A stretch of 64,000 bases of DNA from Siphonodentalium dalli (lineage: Eukaryota; Mollusca; Scaphopoda; Gadilida; Siphonodentaliidae): contig CP136061.1 in assembly GCA_032622095.1 (NCBI GenBank), positions 89,954,983 through 90,018,982 of the forward strand, given 5' to 3'. The notes beneath the pieces were generated by a model. The model was not told the DNA's origin. It saw nothing but the letters and a program-made list of their open reading frames with translations, and did not search any database. The translations under genes and the position numbers were made by a program. The first letter of the stretch is position 1. Each line of letters opens with the position of its first letter. This document shows, piece by piece, positions 9,825-20,085 of this stretch.

Positions 9825-10434
9825 CAGTAATGCTCTAAATAATTGACTCCTTAACCCTTTACCCAACAAACCGGCCAAAACCGGCCAAATAAAGCTTCAA
9901 CAGCCTAAAATATCTTCGGTCTGTCTCAATAAAACCATACAAATATGGATATCATTGGAACCGGCTCCTTGACCACATTGTGATAGTTACAGTTATACCC
10001 TGTGCCAATGCATTCTCTTATATATGCGAGTCGACCATAGGTCGCCTCGCATATATAAGAGAATGCATTGGCCTAAAAATAAAACTTTTTTTAACACTTT
10101 TTACAATTTTTTCTTACATTCTTTAACAATTTTATAATTTTTAATGTGTTAAGCCAATGCATTCTCTTATATATGCGAGGCGACCTATGGTCGACTCGCA
10201 TATATAAGAGAATGCATTGGCACAGGGCCCTTCTGTTGGGTAAAGGGTTAACCACAGCAGAATTATGGGTAACTTTTCAGGATTTAGTCGGAAATATGGC
10301 TTGTTGCCATACATTGGAAAGCTCTCAGTGAGAGCTTTCCGATGAATGGCAACAAGCCATATTTCCGACTAAATCCTGAAAAGTTACCCATAATTCTGCT
10401 GTGGTTAAGGAGTCGATTATTTAGAGCATTACTG
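9825..10434. mobile_element. TA-type foldback MITE interrupted by a TTAA MITE
   Basis: Left piece 9825-9854 and right piece 10248-10434 join exactly into one mariner-like foldback copy (CAGTAATGCTCTAAATAATT ... CATTACTG). The interruption falls in 'gactccTTAAccacag', which is intact in sister copies. Confidence 0.85.
9855..10247. mobile_element. TTAA-flanked MITE, type 1, copy 3 (nested)
   Basis: 393 bp inserted in the TTAA of the foldback MITE above, with TTAA now present on both sides (9851-9854 and 10248-10251). Because the empty site is known from sister copies, this directly proves a TTAA target duplication. Two opposed ~70 bp palindromes lie at about 10008-10075 and 10154-10223. Confidence 0.92.
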
Positions 10435-10726
10435 TATCTCTAAAATGTGTCACTTCTTCCTATTTTTGTCTCAGGGAGAACTGACTTCTCTCTCATACAC
10501 ATTTGTCGCAACATCATATATGAAGTATATTTACAGTGTCCTTTCTCACTATAATTGTTTTATAAATGGGCTCTTGTGTTGCATAGTACTAATTGGATCA
10601 TAGAAGGGTGATGTCGGGGTTTAATTTCAGTAAACCAACAATGAACATTTTGTTTGAAGTTTTATTTTATTAAAATAGCACAAAGTAATGTTATTTGAGC
10701 GTATTAAACCAATATATACATATTTA

Positions 10727-10899
10727 CAGTAATGCCCTAAGTAATCGACCCCTTAACCACAGCAGAATTATGGGTAACTTTTCAGGATTTAGTCGAGAGC
10801 TTTCCGATGAATGGCAACAAGCCATATTTCCGACTAAATCCTGAAAAGTTAGCCATAATTTTGCTGTGGTTAAGGGGTCGATTACTTGGGGCATTACTG
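10727..10899. mobile_element. TA-flanked foldback MITE, copy 3
   Basis: 173 bp, CAGTAATGCCCTAAGTAATC to CATTACTG, TA on both sides (10725 and 10900). Confidence 0.85.
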
Positions 10900-11039
10900 T
10901 ACATGCATATGCATTGGTTATAATTTATATTTCCTGTTAGCTGCAACAAAGCAAGATCAGGCGCACAATAAACTGCGCACCAGCATTTTTCAAAATCGAG
11001 GTACTACTGAAAGATAAATTTTTTGAATATTTTTTCAAG

Positions 11040-11174
11040 GTATGAGATGCAAGTATGAGAAAGGGACATGGAGCGACTGTGTGAATGGTGTCAGGTCGCG
11101 TACTCTCACTCGCAAAGCCAACAGTGCGGGCTCATGCGACGCACAGAAGGTTATAACTAAAGTCTGCAAACATG
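11040..11174 (+). CDS. PTN/MK-like cysteine module 2
   Basis: A 135 nt exon, phase 1 to 1, between 'tttttcaag' and GTGAGC. The product is CKYEKGTWSDC, then SRTLTRKANSAGSC, then KVITKVCKHG. It keeps the Trp, the four cysteines and the R-x-x-T-L pattern of the PTN/MK C-domain and has exactly the length of module 1. The acceptor ends CAAG, weaker than the CAG of its neighbours. The spacing of basic residues differs from module 1, so the modules are old paralogues and not a recent duplication. Confidence 0.75.
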
Positions 11175-11811
11175 GTGAGCATTAATTATGTTTAATTGGT
11201 GGATTGACCATTAAAATTGAAGTAAGTATTGGTAAATTCGTCTGATCTATCACATTATCAACAACGGGGAACAATTGAAAAAGAAATTAAATTTTCTCAA
11301 ACCCCACCCATTATTTGATGAATGTGATTTCAGAAAATTTGTTTACCTGTTAATCCAATTGAAAACAAAATTAAATCTCTGTGCCATCATGCTAATAACG
11401 ATGTGACTGTGTTTGAAAACCTGAGAAAAGCACGGCCTCGTATTTCTCTATAGATATCTGGTAAAGGAAAATTTTAATACGAAATAAAAGCGATGTCTCA
11501 TTATCGTAGCAACAAGGTTTCTTCTTGACAATTCTGTGCATTATGAGTTTGTTCCCTAAACAATCATCGTAACTCTATTTTGTTTGCCTGCAACTGTTGT
11601 AATAAGTGTTTACAATATTTGTTTTCTTTGGCCAATCGGTGTGACATTTGGTGTATAGTCTTCTAAGTTAAACCACATGACATGGTCCAAATTTGGGCTA
11701 AATCTGGTATTTAGGAGAAACGTTATAAATGAGTGAAAATCGTGACAGAGTTACAGACTGAATTCTTTATATAGAGGATCTATAATGAGTCGCAATTCTA
11801 TACAAATTTTA
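11175..11811. other. Intron sequence, nothing recognised
   Basis: No repeat family of this window, exon or RNA gene could be recognised here. Confidence 0.45.
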
Positions 11812-11815
11812 TTAA

Positions 11816-12281
11816 CTCTTTCAGTGCCAGGGGCCGATCTCATCGGCCCTAATTTACAGTCTGTAGAGTGCCAGGGCTGATAAAATCGCCCCTAAAAATT
11901 TAAAAATTAAAAAAAATTAAAAAAATTTGGGTATGCTTAAGCATGCTATAGCGAATTTAAAAACAAACTGGATAAAACCTTAGGGGCATGTTATAACTCA
12001 AAACTATCACCAAGTATTCATAGTAATAATTTTGATGCCCATGAAAAACGTAAGATTCCCTGGCACTAAACCTACAATATAAGTCTTGCACTGAAAGAGT
12101 TAAAGAATATAAGAAAAAATTATTAAAATTGTAAAAAATAATAACAAATGATGAAAAATTGTTAGGCCAATGCATTCTCTTATATATGCGAGGCGACCTA
12201 TGGTCGACTGGCATATATAAGAGAATGCATTGGCACAGGCTATATGGGTTGATACAAAAATCGGACTTGGCACTGAAAGGG
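11816..12281. mobile_element. TTAA-flanked MITE, type 2, copy 2
   Basis: TTAA at 11812-11815 and 12282-12285; ends CTCTTTCAGTGCCA and GGCACTGAAAGGG. It contains one palindrome (12164-12234) and an internal 'cttgcactgaaagagttaa' near 12084-12103 that looks like a second terminus, suggesting a composite. Confidence 0.75.
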
Positions 12282-12632
12282 TTAACGAAGTACACTGAAT
12301 TTGATTTGAGCTTTAGTGAGGCTCAAATCAATTTTAAGTCTACGAGGTTAATAAATTTTGAATAGAATGCGATGAATTTTAAATCCTTTTTATCACATAA
12401 TCACATTTTAGCAAGGAAAAATGACCGGGGTTAAATGGCCGGGGTTAAAAAAAATTATATTGATTTCCTTATCACAACCAAAGAGGAAGTAAGACACCTT
12501 CAAGACAAAATATAGTTCCATTTTAAATGTGTCTTTTTGTGACAAAATTTTTTCAACCACCCGTATCACCCATGTTTATCACACTAAATAACCCAACACA
12601 AATTGAATGTCATAATTATATTATACATAACA

Positions 12633-15213
12633 TACCGTATGCACCCGTCAGTAAGCCCATCCTCGAAGATAAGCCCAGTCTGGGTTTTTCACCCTAAATA
12701 AAACATGGGGTGGTCCTCGTAGATACATGTAAGCCCACCCCCATTTTAGAGCATTTGGTAGGTGAATAATTGTAATCATGTCTTCCTATCCAGTATAATA
12801 AGAGAAGATAATCAAGCACATCTGTGCTGTTATTATTTTTTCCAGTTGTTTTTCTTAAAAAAAAAAAATAAAGATGTATAATAGTATACACTTGTTAGCT
12901 CAACTTTACTTTGTAAAGTTTGAGCTATTGCCATGGCTTGGTATCCGTCGTCCGTGTGCGTGTGTGTGCGTGTGTGCGTGATGCGTCAACAATTTCCTTT
13001 AGCACGGGCTACAGTTCGTACCTTTGGTCCGATTATTATGAAATTTGTCATGGATGTTGACATTGACATGTAGATGGGAACGAGTCATTTTGGGGTCATT
13101 CGGAAAAAAAACATGGCCGCCAGTGGCCATCTTGGATTTCAAAATTCAATCCATTAGCACGGGCTACAGGCCGTACCGTTTGTCTTATTGTCAGGAAATT
13201 TGTTATGGATGTTAATATTGACATGTAGATGGGAACGAGTAATTTTGGGGTCATTTGGCCAAAAAACATGGCCGCCGGCAGCCATCTTAGATTTTACTCT
13301 TTGCATGACTAAATCCTTTGACACGGGCTACAGGTCGTACCTTTGGTCAGATCATCATAAAATTTGTCATGGATGTTAACAATGATATGTAGATGGGAAC
13401 GAGTCTTTTTTGGGTCATTCGGGCAAAAAACATGGCCGCCAGCAGCCATCTTGGATTTTACTCTTTGTATGACTAAATCCTTTAGCACGGGCTACAGGTC
13501 GTACCTTTAGTCTGATCATCATGAAATTTGTAATGGCTGTTGAAATTAGAATGTAGATGGGAACGAGTCATTTTGGGGTCATTCGGACAAAAAACATGGC
13601 CACCAGCAGCCATCTTTGATTTCAAAATTTAATCCATTAGCACAGGCCACAGGTCGTACTGTTCGTCTGATCATCATGAAATTTGTCATGGATGTTAATA
13701 TTGACATGTAGATGGGAACGAGTAATTTTGGGGTCATTCGGCCAAAAAACATGGCCGCCAGCAGCCAATTTGGATTTTACTCTTTGTATGACTAGATCCT
13801 TTAGCACAGGCTACAGGTCGTACCTTTAGTCTGATCATCATAAAATTTGTCACGAATGTTAATAATGACATGTAGATGGGAACGAGTCATTTTGGGGTGA
13901 TTCGACCAAAAAACATGGCCACCAGAAGCCATCTTGGATTTGACTCTTTGTATGACTAAATCCTTTAGCACGGACTACAGGTCGTACCTTGAGTCTGATC
14001 GGCATGAAATTTTTCGTGGCTGTTGAAATTGGAATGTAGATGGGAACGAGTCATTTTGGGGTCATTTGGATGAAAAACATGGCCGCCAGTGGCCATCTTT
14101 GATTTCAAAATTCAATCCATTAGCACAGGCTACAGGTCGTACTGTTCGTCTGATCATCATAAAATTTATCATGGATGTTAATATTGACATGTAGATGGGA
14201 ACGATTAATTTTGGGGTCATTCGGCCAAAAAACATGACCGCAGCAGCCATCTTGGATTTTACTCTTTGTATGACTAAATCCTTTAGCACGGGTTACAGGT
14301 CGTACCTTTAGTCTGATCATCATAAAATTTGTCATGGATGTTAGCAATGACATGTAGATTGGAACGAGTCATTTTGAGTTCATTCGGACAAAAAACATGG
14401 CCACCAGCAGCCATCTTGGATTTTACTTTTTGTATGACTAAATCATTTAGCACGGGCTACAGGTCGTACTTTTAGTCTGATCATCATAAAATTTGTCCTG
14501 GATGTTAACAATGACATGTAGATGGGAACGAGTCATTTTGGGGTCATTCGTCCAAAAAAAAATGGCCGCCAGTGGCCATCTTTGATTTCAAAATTCAATC
14601 CATTAGCACAGGCTACAGGTCGTACCTTTAGTCTGATCATCATAAAATTTGTCATGGATGTTAGCAATGACATGTAGATTGGAACGAGTCATTTTTAGGT
14701 CATTCGGCCAAAAAACATGGCCGCCAGCAGCCATCTTGGATTTTACTCTTTGTATGACTAAATCATTTAGCACGGCTACAGGTCGTACTTTTAGTCTGAT
14801 CATCATAAAATTTGTCCTGGATGTTAACGATGACATGTGGATGGGATATAATCATTTTGGGGTCATTCGGCCGAAGACATGGCCGTCAGCAGCCATCTTG
14901 GATTTTACTTTTCTCTTCATGTCTATAAACTAGTATTAGACATTCAACTTTCTACATTCCTAATCGCTCCATTAAATTATTCCTTTTCCAAGTTGAGCTA
15001 CAGTGTCATTGACACTTTCATGTTAATATTGTTGTGAATTATACACATCTTATTCTATTCATAGTTGTTGGATCAATAAATGATGTTATTACATTGTATC
15101 AAATCAATAAAATCAAAGGATATTAGGGGGGGTCTCGTGAGTAAGCCCAGTACCCACTTTTTGAGCAAAAACATGCACGAGCCCTCTGGGCTTACTGACG
15201 GGTGTATACAGTA
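12633..15213. mobile_element. TA-type element carrying a nested HINE-like array
   Basis: A 27 bp inverted repeat, left TACCGTATGCACCCGTCAGT and its complement at the right ending about 15213, brackets the segment. The shell is about 12633-12896 plus 15024-15213, with 'taagccca' motifs on both sides. TA occurs at each end. The 2.1 kb between is a separate element inserted later. Confidence 0.65.
12897..15023. mobile_element. Pearl/HINE-like element with ~160 bp tandem core, copy 1
   Basis: The left end is an AGCTCAACTT hairpin (with a diverged loop), followed by 'gagctattgccatgg'. About a dozen ~160 bp units follow, alternating between forms ending 'gattttactctttg' and 'gatttcaaaattcaat'. The right end is AAGTTGAGCT then the palindrome AGTGTCATTGACACT. 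Short subterminal inverted repeats, a 3' hairpin and tandem repeats match the pearl elements of bivalves, now usually regarded as Helentron-associated non-autonomous (HINE) elements. ORFs within are by-products of the repeat. Confidence 0.75.
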
Positions 15214-15329
15214 ATAATAACATTGATTGATATTATTGCGTTAAGCTTTTATGTCACTACATGTGCCGATAATACACATGTGTCTTACTAAAAAATATGA
15301 TGCGGTTTAGGGACTAATTATGTGATATA

Positions 15330-15474
15330 CAGTAATTCTCTAAGTAATCGACCTCTTAACCACAGCAGAATTATGGGTAACTTTTCAGGATTTAATCGGA
15401 AATATGGCTTAAATCCTGTAAAATTACCCATAATTCTGCTGTGGTTAAGAGGTCGATTACTTAGAGCATAACTG
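15330..15474. mobile_element. TA-flanked foldback MITE, copy 4
   Basis: 145 bp, CAGTAATTCTCTAAGTAATC to an inverted end, TA on both sides. The centre of the palindrome is deleted. Confidence 0.85.
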
Positions 15475-15864
15475 TATATAGCTTGCTGCTCTCATTGTTT
15501 GCTCCAATACTACTCCAATTTCCACCCTAGATGATGCTTATTTCAAGTTAATCAGGTCTTGTCTTTAACTTTATCCATATGGAATGCATTTTGCATGTGA
15601 CGATGATGTCACACAATGTAAATGATGTTCGCCACAACCATGAAACTTGAACGATAAAATAAAATCATCACACATGACGAAACAAGTCCTGTATGTGCCT
15701 GAATAAACCTTGTAAGTCTGTTTTATTTTAATTCAACGATTCTATGACAGGTGGTTTGTAATAAACACAGAACGGCATGTCTTAATGGTTTTGTCGGTAT
15801 GGCACTTGTGCTATTGTGGAAGGATAGAACTTGAGGCTGCAATAGTCATTTTTGAACCCATTAA
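15475..15864. other. Intron sequence, nothing recognised
   Basis: No supported feature between the two MITEs. Confidence 0.4.
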
Positions 15865-16233
15865 CCCTTTACAAATATGGATATCATTGGAATCGGTTCA
15901 TTGACCACATTGTGATGGTTACAGTTATGCCCTGTGCCAATGCATTCTCTTATATATGCGAGTCGACCATAGGTCGCCTCGCATATATAAGAGAATGCAT
16001 TGGCCTAAAAAAATTCTTTTTTTACCATTTTTTCTTACATTCTTTAACAATTTTATAATATTTTCTTACATTTTTTAACAATTTTTATAATATTTTTCTA
16101 CATTCTTTGACAATTTTATCATTTTTAATATGTGTTAAGCCAATGCATTCTCTTATATATACGAGGCGACCTATGGTCGACTCGCATATATAAGAGAATG
16201 CATTGGCACAGGGCCGTTCTGTTGGGTAAAGGG
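15865..16233. mobile_element. TTAA-flanked MITE, type 1, copy 4
   Basis: TTAA at 15861-15864 and 16234-16237. The left arm is shortened: CCCTTTAC joins directly to 'aaatatggatatcattgg'. Both palindromes are present, and the AT-rich spacer is expanded by repeated 'acattctttaacaatttt'. Confidence 0.85.
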
Positions 16234-16410
16234 TTAACAAACTCGTGTTATTCTGTGTTTGTATTTACATTTACAGATATAATCCTAAGTGAGAATGCAC
16301 ATGAGTAAATTCAATACCAAGCAGTTCGTTCAGTTTGGAGGGATTCCGTTATTGAACATCAGGTTTAGAGAGGTTTTAGTGAAGTAACAAACTATATTTT
16401 GTCTTTTCAG

Positions 16411-16584
16411 TGAATGGCTGCAAATACAGGAAAATTTCTAAAGGGGCATGTAACATGGACACAAATATGAGAACTGTGCAGTTAACACTGAAGAATGGTG
16501 ACCCCAAAAAATGTGCAGCCACCCATACAAAGGAGAAGAAATGTAAATCCAAAAAGAACAAACCGAGTAAATTAGCCAAACAAG
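16411..16584 (+). CDS. PTN/MK-like cysteine module 3 with basic tail
   Basis: A 174 nt exon, phase 1 to 1, from 'cttttcag' to GTGGGT. It encodes CKYRKISKGAC, then MRTVQLTLKNGDPKKC, then TKEKKCKSKKNKPSK. Four module cysteines are kept, but the usual Trp before the second Cys is absent (ISKGAC). The exon is 13 codons longer than modules 1, 2 and 4 because of a Lys-rich tail, as in the basic tail of midkine/pleiotrophin, where it helps bind heparan sulfate. Its 3' edge and donor resemble those of the mini-exon at 19432. Confidence 0.75.
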
Positions 16585-16605
16585 GTGGGTTCCCAGAACT
16601 GCTTT

Positions 16606-18960
16606 ATTGTCTCCCGAAAACAAAATTCGGGGGACTATTAAAATAGCCGTTGTCCGTCTGTCCGTGTGTGCGTGCGGAAATGGTTTCCAGATGATAACTT
16701 TAGTTTCGGTTATTAGATCAAAAGCAAATTTCATAGGTGAGTTTATCAGACCAAAACACGGGTCAAGTTCGAATATGGGTTTGCTCCGCCCATTTTTGCT
16801 AGAGTTATGGCCCTTTTTAGCTCAACTTACTTTTGTAAGTTTGAGCTATTGCCATGGTTTGGCGCCCGTCATCCGTGTGTCCGTCAACAATTTCCTTTGG
16901 CGCGGGCTACAGGTCGTACCTTTGGTCTGATCTTTATGAAATTTGATGTTAATAATGACATGTAGATGGGAACGAGTGATTTTGGGGTCGTTCGGCCAAA
17001 AAACATGGCTGCCAGCAGCCATCTTGGATTTTACTCTTTGCATGACTAAATCCTTTGGCGCTGGCTAAAGGTCGTTGCGTTGGTCGGAAGTTTATGAAAT
17101 TTGTCATGGATGTTAACACTGACATGTAGATGGGAACGAGTGATTTTGGAGTCGTTCGGCCAAAAAACATGGCCGCCAGCAGCCATCTTGGATTTTACTC
17201 TTTGCATGACTAAATCCTTTGGCGCGGGCTACAGGTTGTACCTTTGGTCTAATCTTTATGAAATTTGTCATGAATGTTGACATTGACATGTAGATGGGAA
17301 CGAATCATTGTGGGGTCATTCAGCCAAAAAACATGGCCGCTGGCAGCCATCTTGGATTTCAAGTTTCAATCCATTGGCGCGGGTTACAGGTCGTACTGTT
17401 CGTCTGATCATCATGAAATTTGTCATGGATGTTAATAATGACATGTAGATGGGAACGAGTGATTTTGGGGTCGTTCGGCCAAAAAACATGGCTGCCAGCA
17501 GCCATCTTGGATTTTACTCTTTGCATGACTAAATCCTTTGGCGCGGGCTAAAGGTCGTTGCGTTGGTCAGAAGTTTATGAAATTTGTCATGGATGTTAAC
17601 ACTGACATGTAGATGGGAACGAGTGATTTTGGAGTCGTTCGGTCAAAAAACATGGCTGCCAGCAGCCATCTTGGATTTCACGATTCAATCCATTGGCGCG
17701 GGCTACAGGTCGTACTGTTCGTCTGATCATCATGAAATTTGTCATGGATGTTAATAATGACATGTAGATGGGAAACAAGTGATTTTGGGGTCGTTCGTCC
17801 AAAAAACATGGCCGCCAGCAGCTATCTTGGATTTTACTCTTTGCATGACTAAATCCTTTGGTGCGGGCTACAGGTCGTAGCTTTGGTCAGATGGTCATGA
17901 AATTTGTCATGGATGATAACAATGACATGTAGATGGGAACGAGTCGTTTTAAATCCTTTTGCGCGGGACATTTTGGATTTCAAAATTCAATCCATTGGCG
18001 CGGTCAACAGGTCATACTGTTCGTCTGATCATCATGAAGTTTGTAGGTCGTAGCTTTGGTCAGATCTTCATAAAATTTGTCATGGATGTTAACAATGACA
18101 CGTAGATGGGAACGAGTCCTTTTGGGGTCAATTGGCCAAAAAACATGGCCGCCAGCAGCCATCTTGTATTTTACTCTTTGCATCACTAAATCCTTTGGCG
18201 CAGGTTAGACATTTCAATTAGCACCTTTCCTATTCCTCCATTTACTGTCAACCATTAAATTATTCCTCTACCTAAGTTGAGCTACAGTGTCATTGACACT
18301 ATCATTTTACTTAGAATCTTGCAATTTTCTGGTTTCCGAATGATAACTTCAGTTTGTTTGATCATATCTGAACCAAATTTGGTATGTGAGTTTATCAGCC
18401 CTATATACAGGTCAAATTTGAATATGGGTTTGCTCCGCCCATTTTTGCGAGAGTTGTGGCCCTTTTTCGACTTGGAATCCTGTCAATTTCTGGTTTCCGG
18501 ATGATAACTTCAGTTTGTGTGATCATATCGGAACCAAATTTGGAATGTGCATTTATCAGCTCGAAATACAGGCTAAGATCAAATATGGGTACAATCCTCC
18601 CAAATTTGCTAGAGTTATGGCCCTTTTTCGACTTAGAATCCTGTCAATTTCTGGTTTCCGGATGATAACTTTAGTTTGTGTGATCATATCTGATCAAATT
18701 TAGTATGATAGTTTATCAGCCCAAAATACAGGTCAGGTTCGAACATGGGTTTGCTCTGCCCATTTTTGTGAGAGTTCTGGCCCTTTTACGACTTAGAATC
18801 CTGTCAATTTCTGGTTTCCGGATGATAACTTTAGTTTGTGTGTTCATATCTGAATCAAATTACAAATTTGGTATATGAGTTTATCAGCTCGAAATACAGA
18901 TCAAGTTCGAATATGGGTACGATCCACCCATTTTTTGTCTGGTTGCTCTCAAATATGGAA
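16606..18960. mobile_element. Second HINE/pearl-like family, split by a nested element
   Basis: The left piece, 16606-16818, starts with a hairpin 'ctcccgaaaac...ttcgggggac' and 'gtccgtctgtccgtgtg'. It continues after 18306 with four ~160 bp units starting near 18331, 18492, 18653 and 18813 (shared 'ggtttccggatgataact' and 'gagttatggccctttt'). The right end is near 18960. Confidence 0.7.
16819..18306. mobile_element. Pearl/HINE-like element, copy 2, nested
   Basis: Starts AGCTCAACTTAC with a perfect 12 bp hairpin and ends AAGTTGAGCT plus AGTGTCATTGACACT. It interrupts 'ggccctttt|cttagaatc' of the second HINE-like family, whose uninterrupted units show the empty site. No target duplication longer than a run of T is evident, as expected for TT insertion. 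Confidence 0.8.
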
Positions 18961-19431
18961 TATTGATTTCTTATATGAAAATATAACATGAACTTTTTTC
19001 CGATTATTTCTTGGCAGAAACTGTGTACCTTATAACTAAAACTTAAAAGGATAGCCTTTTGGTTCTGGTCGAAGCTTTTGCTTATGTACTATTCTCAATG
19101 TGGTGTCTATATGGGATAATTATGCACTCTAAACATTTGAATTTCTCAACAGTTAAATTTTCTGATGTCAATCTTAAAGAAATGCTAAAAAATTCCCAGT
19201 TAGAAGCAACAATGACTAGATACATTTCTGTCATCAGTTACTCATCAAGCAATCTTGGAAACTTGTTTATTCACTGAACAGATCATCTGGTAACAAATAA
19301 CACAGCCAGCATTAATGAAGGTAAAATTAACAAATAAATATCTAAAGTTTGCCGTGTACCATTTCAGGGGACACTGGTTGGATTGTTCTGAAATTTAGTA
19401 TCGGATTTAGGGTCCTTGTTATTTTTTTCAG
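18961..19431. other. Intron sequence, nothing recognised
   Basis: Contains one 72-codon shadow ORF with no recognisable domain. The polypyrimidine tract of the next exon is at its end. Confidence 0.4.
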
Positions 19432-19473
19432 AAAAGCTTATGCCCCCAATGAAGCCACCATTATCCGAGCAAG
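19432..19473 (+). CDS. 14-codon mini-exon, linker
   Basis: 42 nt between 'tttttttcag' and GTCAGT, phase 1 to 1, encoding KLMPPMKPPLSEQ. It has no module cysteines and is Pro/Lys rich, so it would be a linker between PTN/MK modules 3 and 4. Its 3' edge and following intron (gagcaag|gtcagttccc then ggaactgctttatt) match the edge of the exon at 16411 (aaacaag|gtgggttccc then agaactgctttatt). It therefore appears to derive from a duplicated copy of that exon edge. Real use in mRNA is unproven. Confidence 0.45.
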
Positions 19474-19508
19474 GTCAGTTCCCGGAACTGCTTTATTATA
19501 GGTAACTA

Positions 19509-19615
19509 CAGTAATGCCCTAAATAATCGACTCCTTAACCACAGCAGAATTATGGGTAAATGTTCACGATTTAGTCGGGAAAATGGCTTGTTACCATTCA
19601 TCGGAAAGCTCTCAC
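19509..19615. repeat. Half copy of the TA-type foldback MITE
   Basis: Left arm only, from CAGTAATGCCCTAAATAATC to 'cggaaagctctcac'; TA precedes it. Confidence 0.75.
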
Positions 19616-19798
19616 TGTGTCATCCCTGACAATGACATTACAAGAGGAGCAGAGGAACAAAATTTTTCAAATTTGTCTGAGAATCCTTTAGCTGCTGGAA
19701 TCGTTCTCAGAACACTGATCGTTGCATTGATGGTTGATTCGTGATGCCCATGCCACTGGTAATGCAGATGGCAACACAAAGCCTGACAGATACCATGT

Positions 19799-19876
19799 CA
19801 GTTTCGAACCCTCCGCCATATCGAAGGTATAGCTCAGATGTCGGCCAACAAACCAACTGAGCTATCCGATCCCCAC
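19799..19876 (-). repeat. tRNA-derived SINE head
   Basis: On the minus strand the sequence contains TAGCTCAGTTGG (pol III A box) and, about 45 bp later, GGGTTCGAAAC (B box). No acceptor stem can be folded convincingly, so this is a SINE and not a tRNA gene. The body probably extends to lower coordinates, to about 19620. Confidence 0.55.
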
Positions 19877-19950
19877 TGTGAGTGCCTTATGTCACTCTAA
19901 CTTACATCATCAGCTATTAACATATATTATCAATCTGCCTTCTGTTTTAG

Positions 19951-20085
19951 AATGTAACTATGTTGGTGGTGAATGGAGCGAGTGCGATTTGAGAACTGAT
20001 ACCATGCAACAGTCACTCATCCTGGAAACCGGTGATGTAAAAAAATGTCCTCCAAACAAGATCATACACAAAAAATGCAAGAAAG
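19951..20085 (+). CDS. PTN/MK-like cysteine module 4
   Basis: A 135 nt exon, phase 1 to 1, from 'tctgttttag' to GTAACT. The product is CNYVGGEWSEC, then TMQQSLILETGDVKKC, then KIIHKKCKKG. It has the Trp, the four cysteines and the same length as modules 1 and 2. The R-x-x-T-L element is replaced by QQSLIL. The exon's 3' 30 nt and its donor are repeated three more times in the intron that follows. Confidence 0.75.

Noticed and set aside
13000..14900. Many 60-95 codon frames with 'MTRSHLHV' or 'KSKMAAGGHVFWPNDPK'
   Set aside because: They are translations of the HINE-like tandem units and recur identically in every array.
19799..19876. A tRNA gene
   Set aside because: A and B boxes are visible, but I cannot fold an acceptor stem and the sequence continues into SINE-like DNA.
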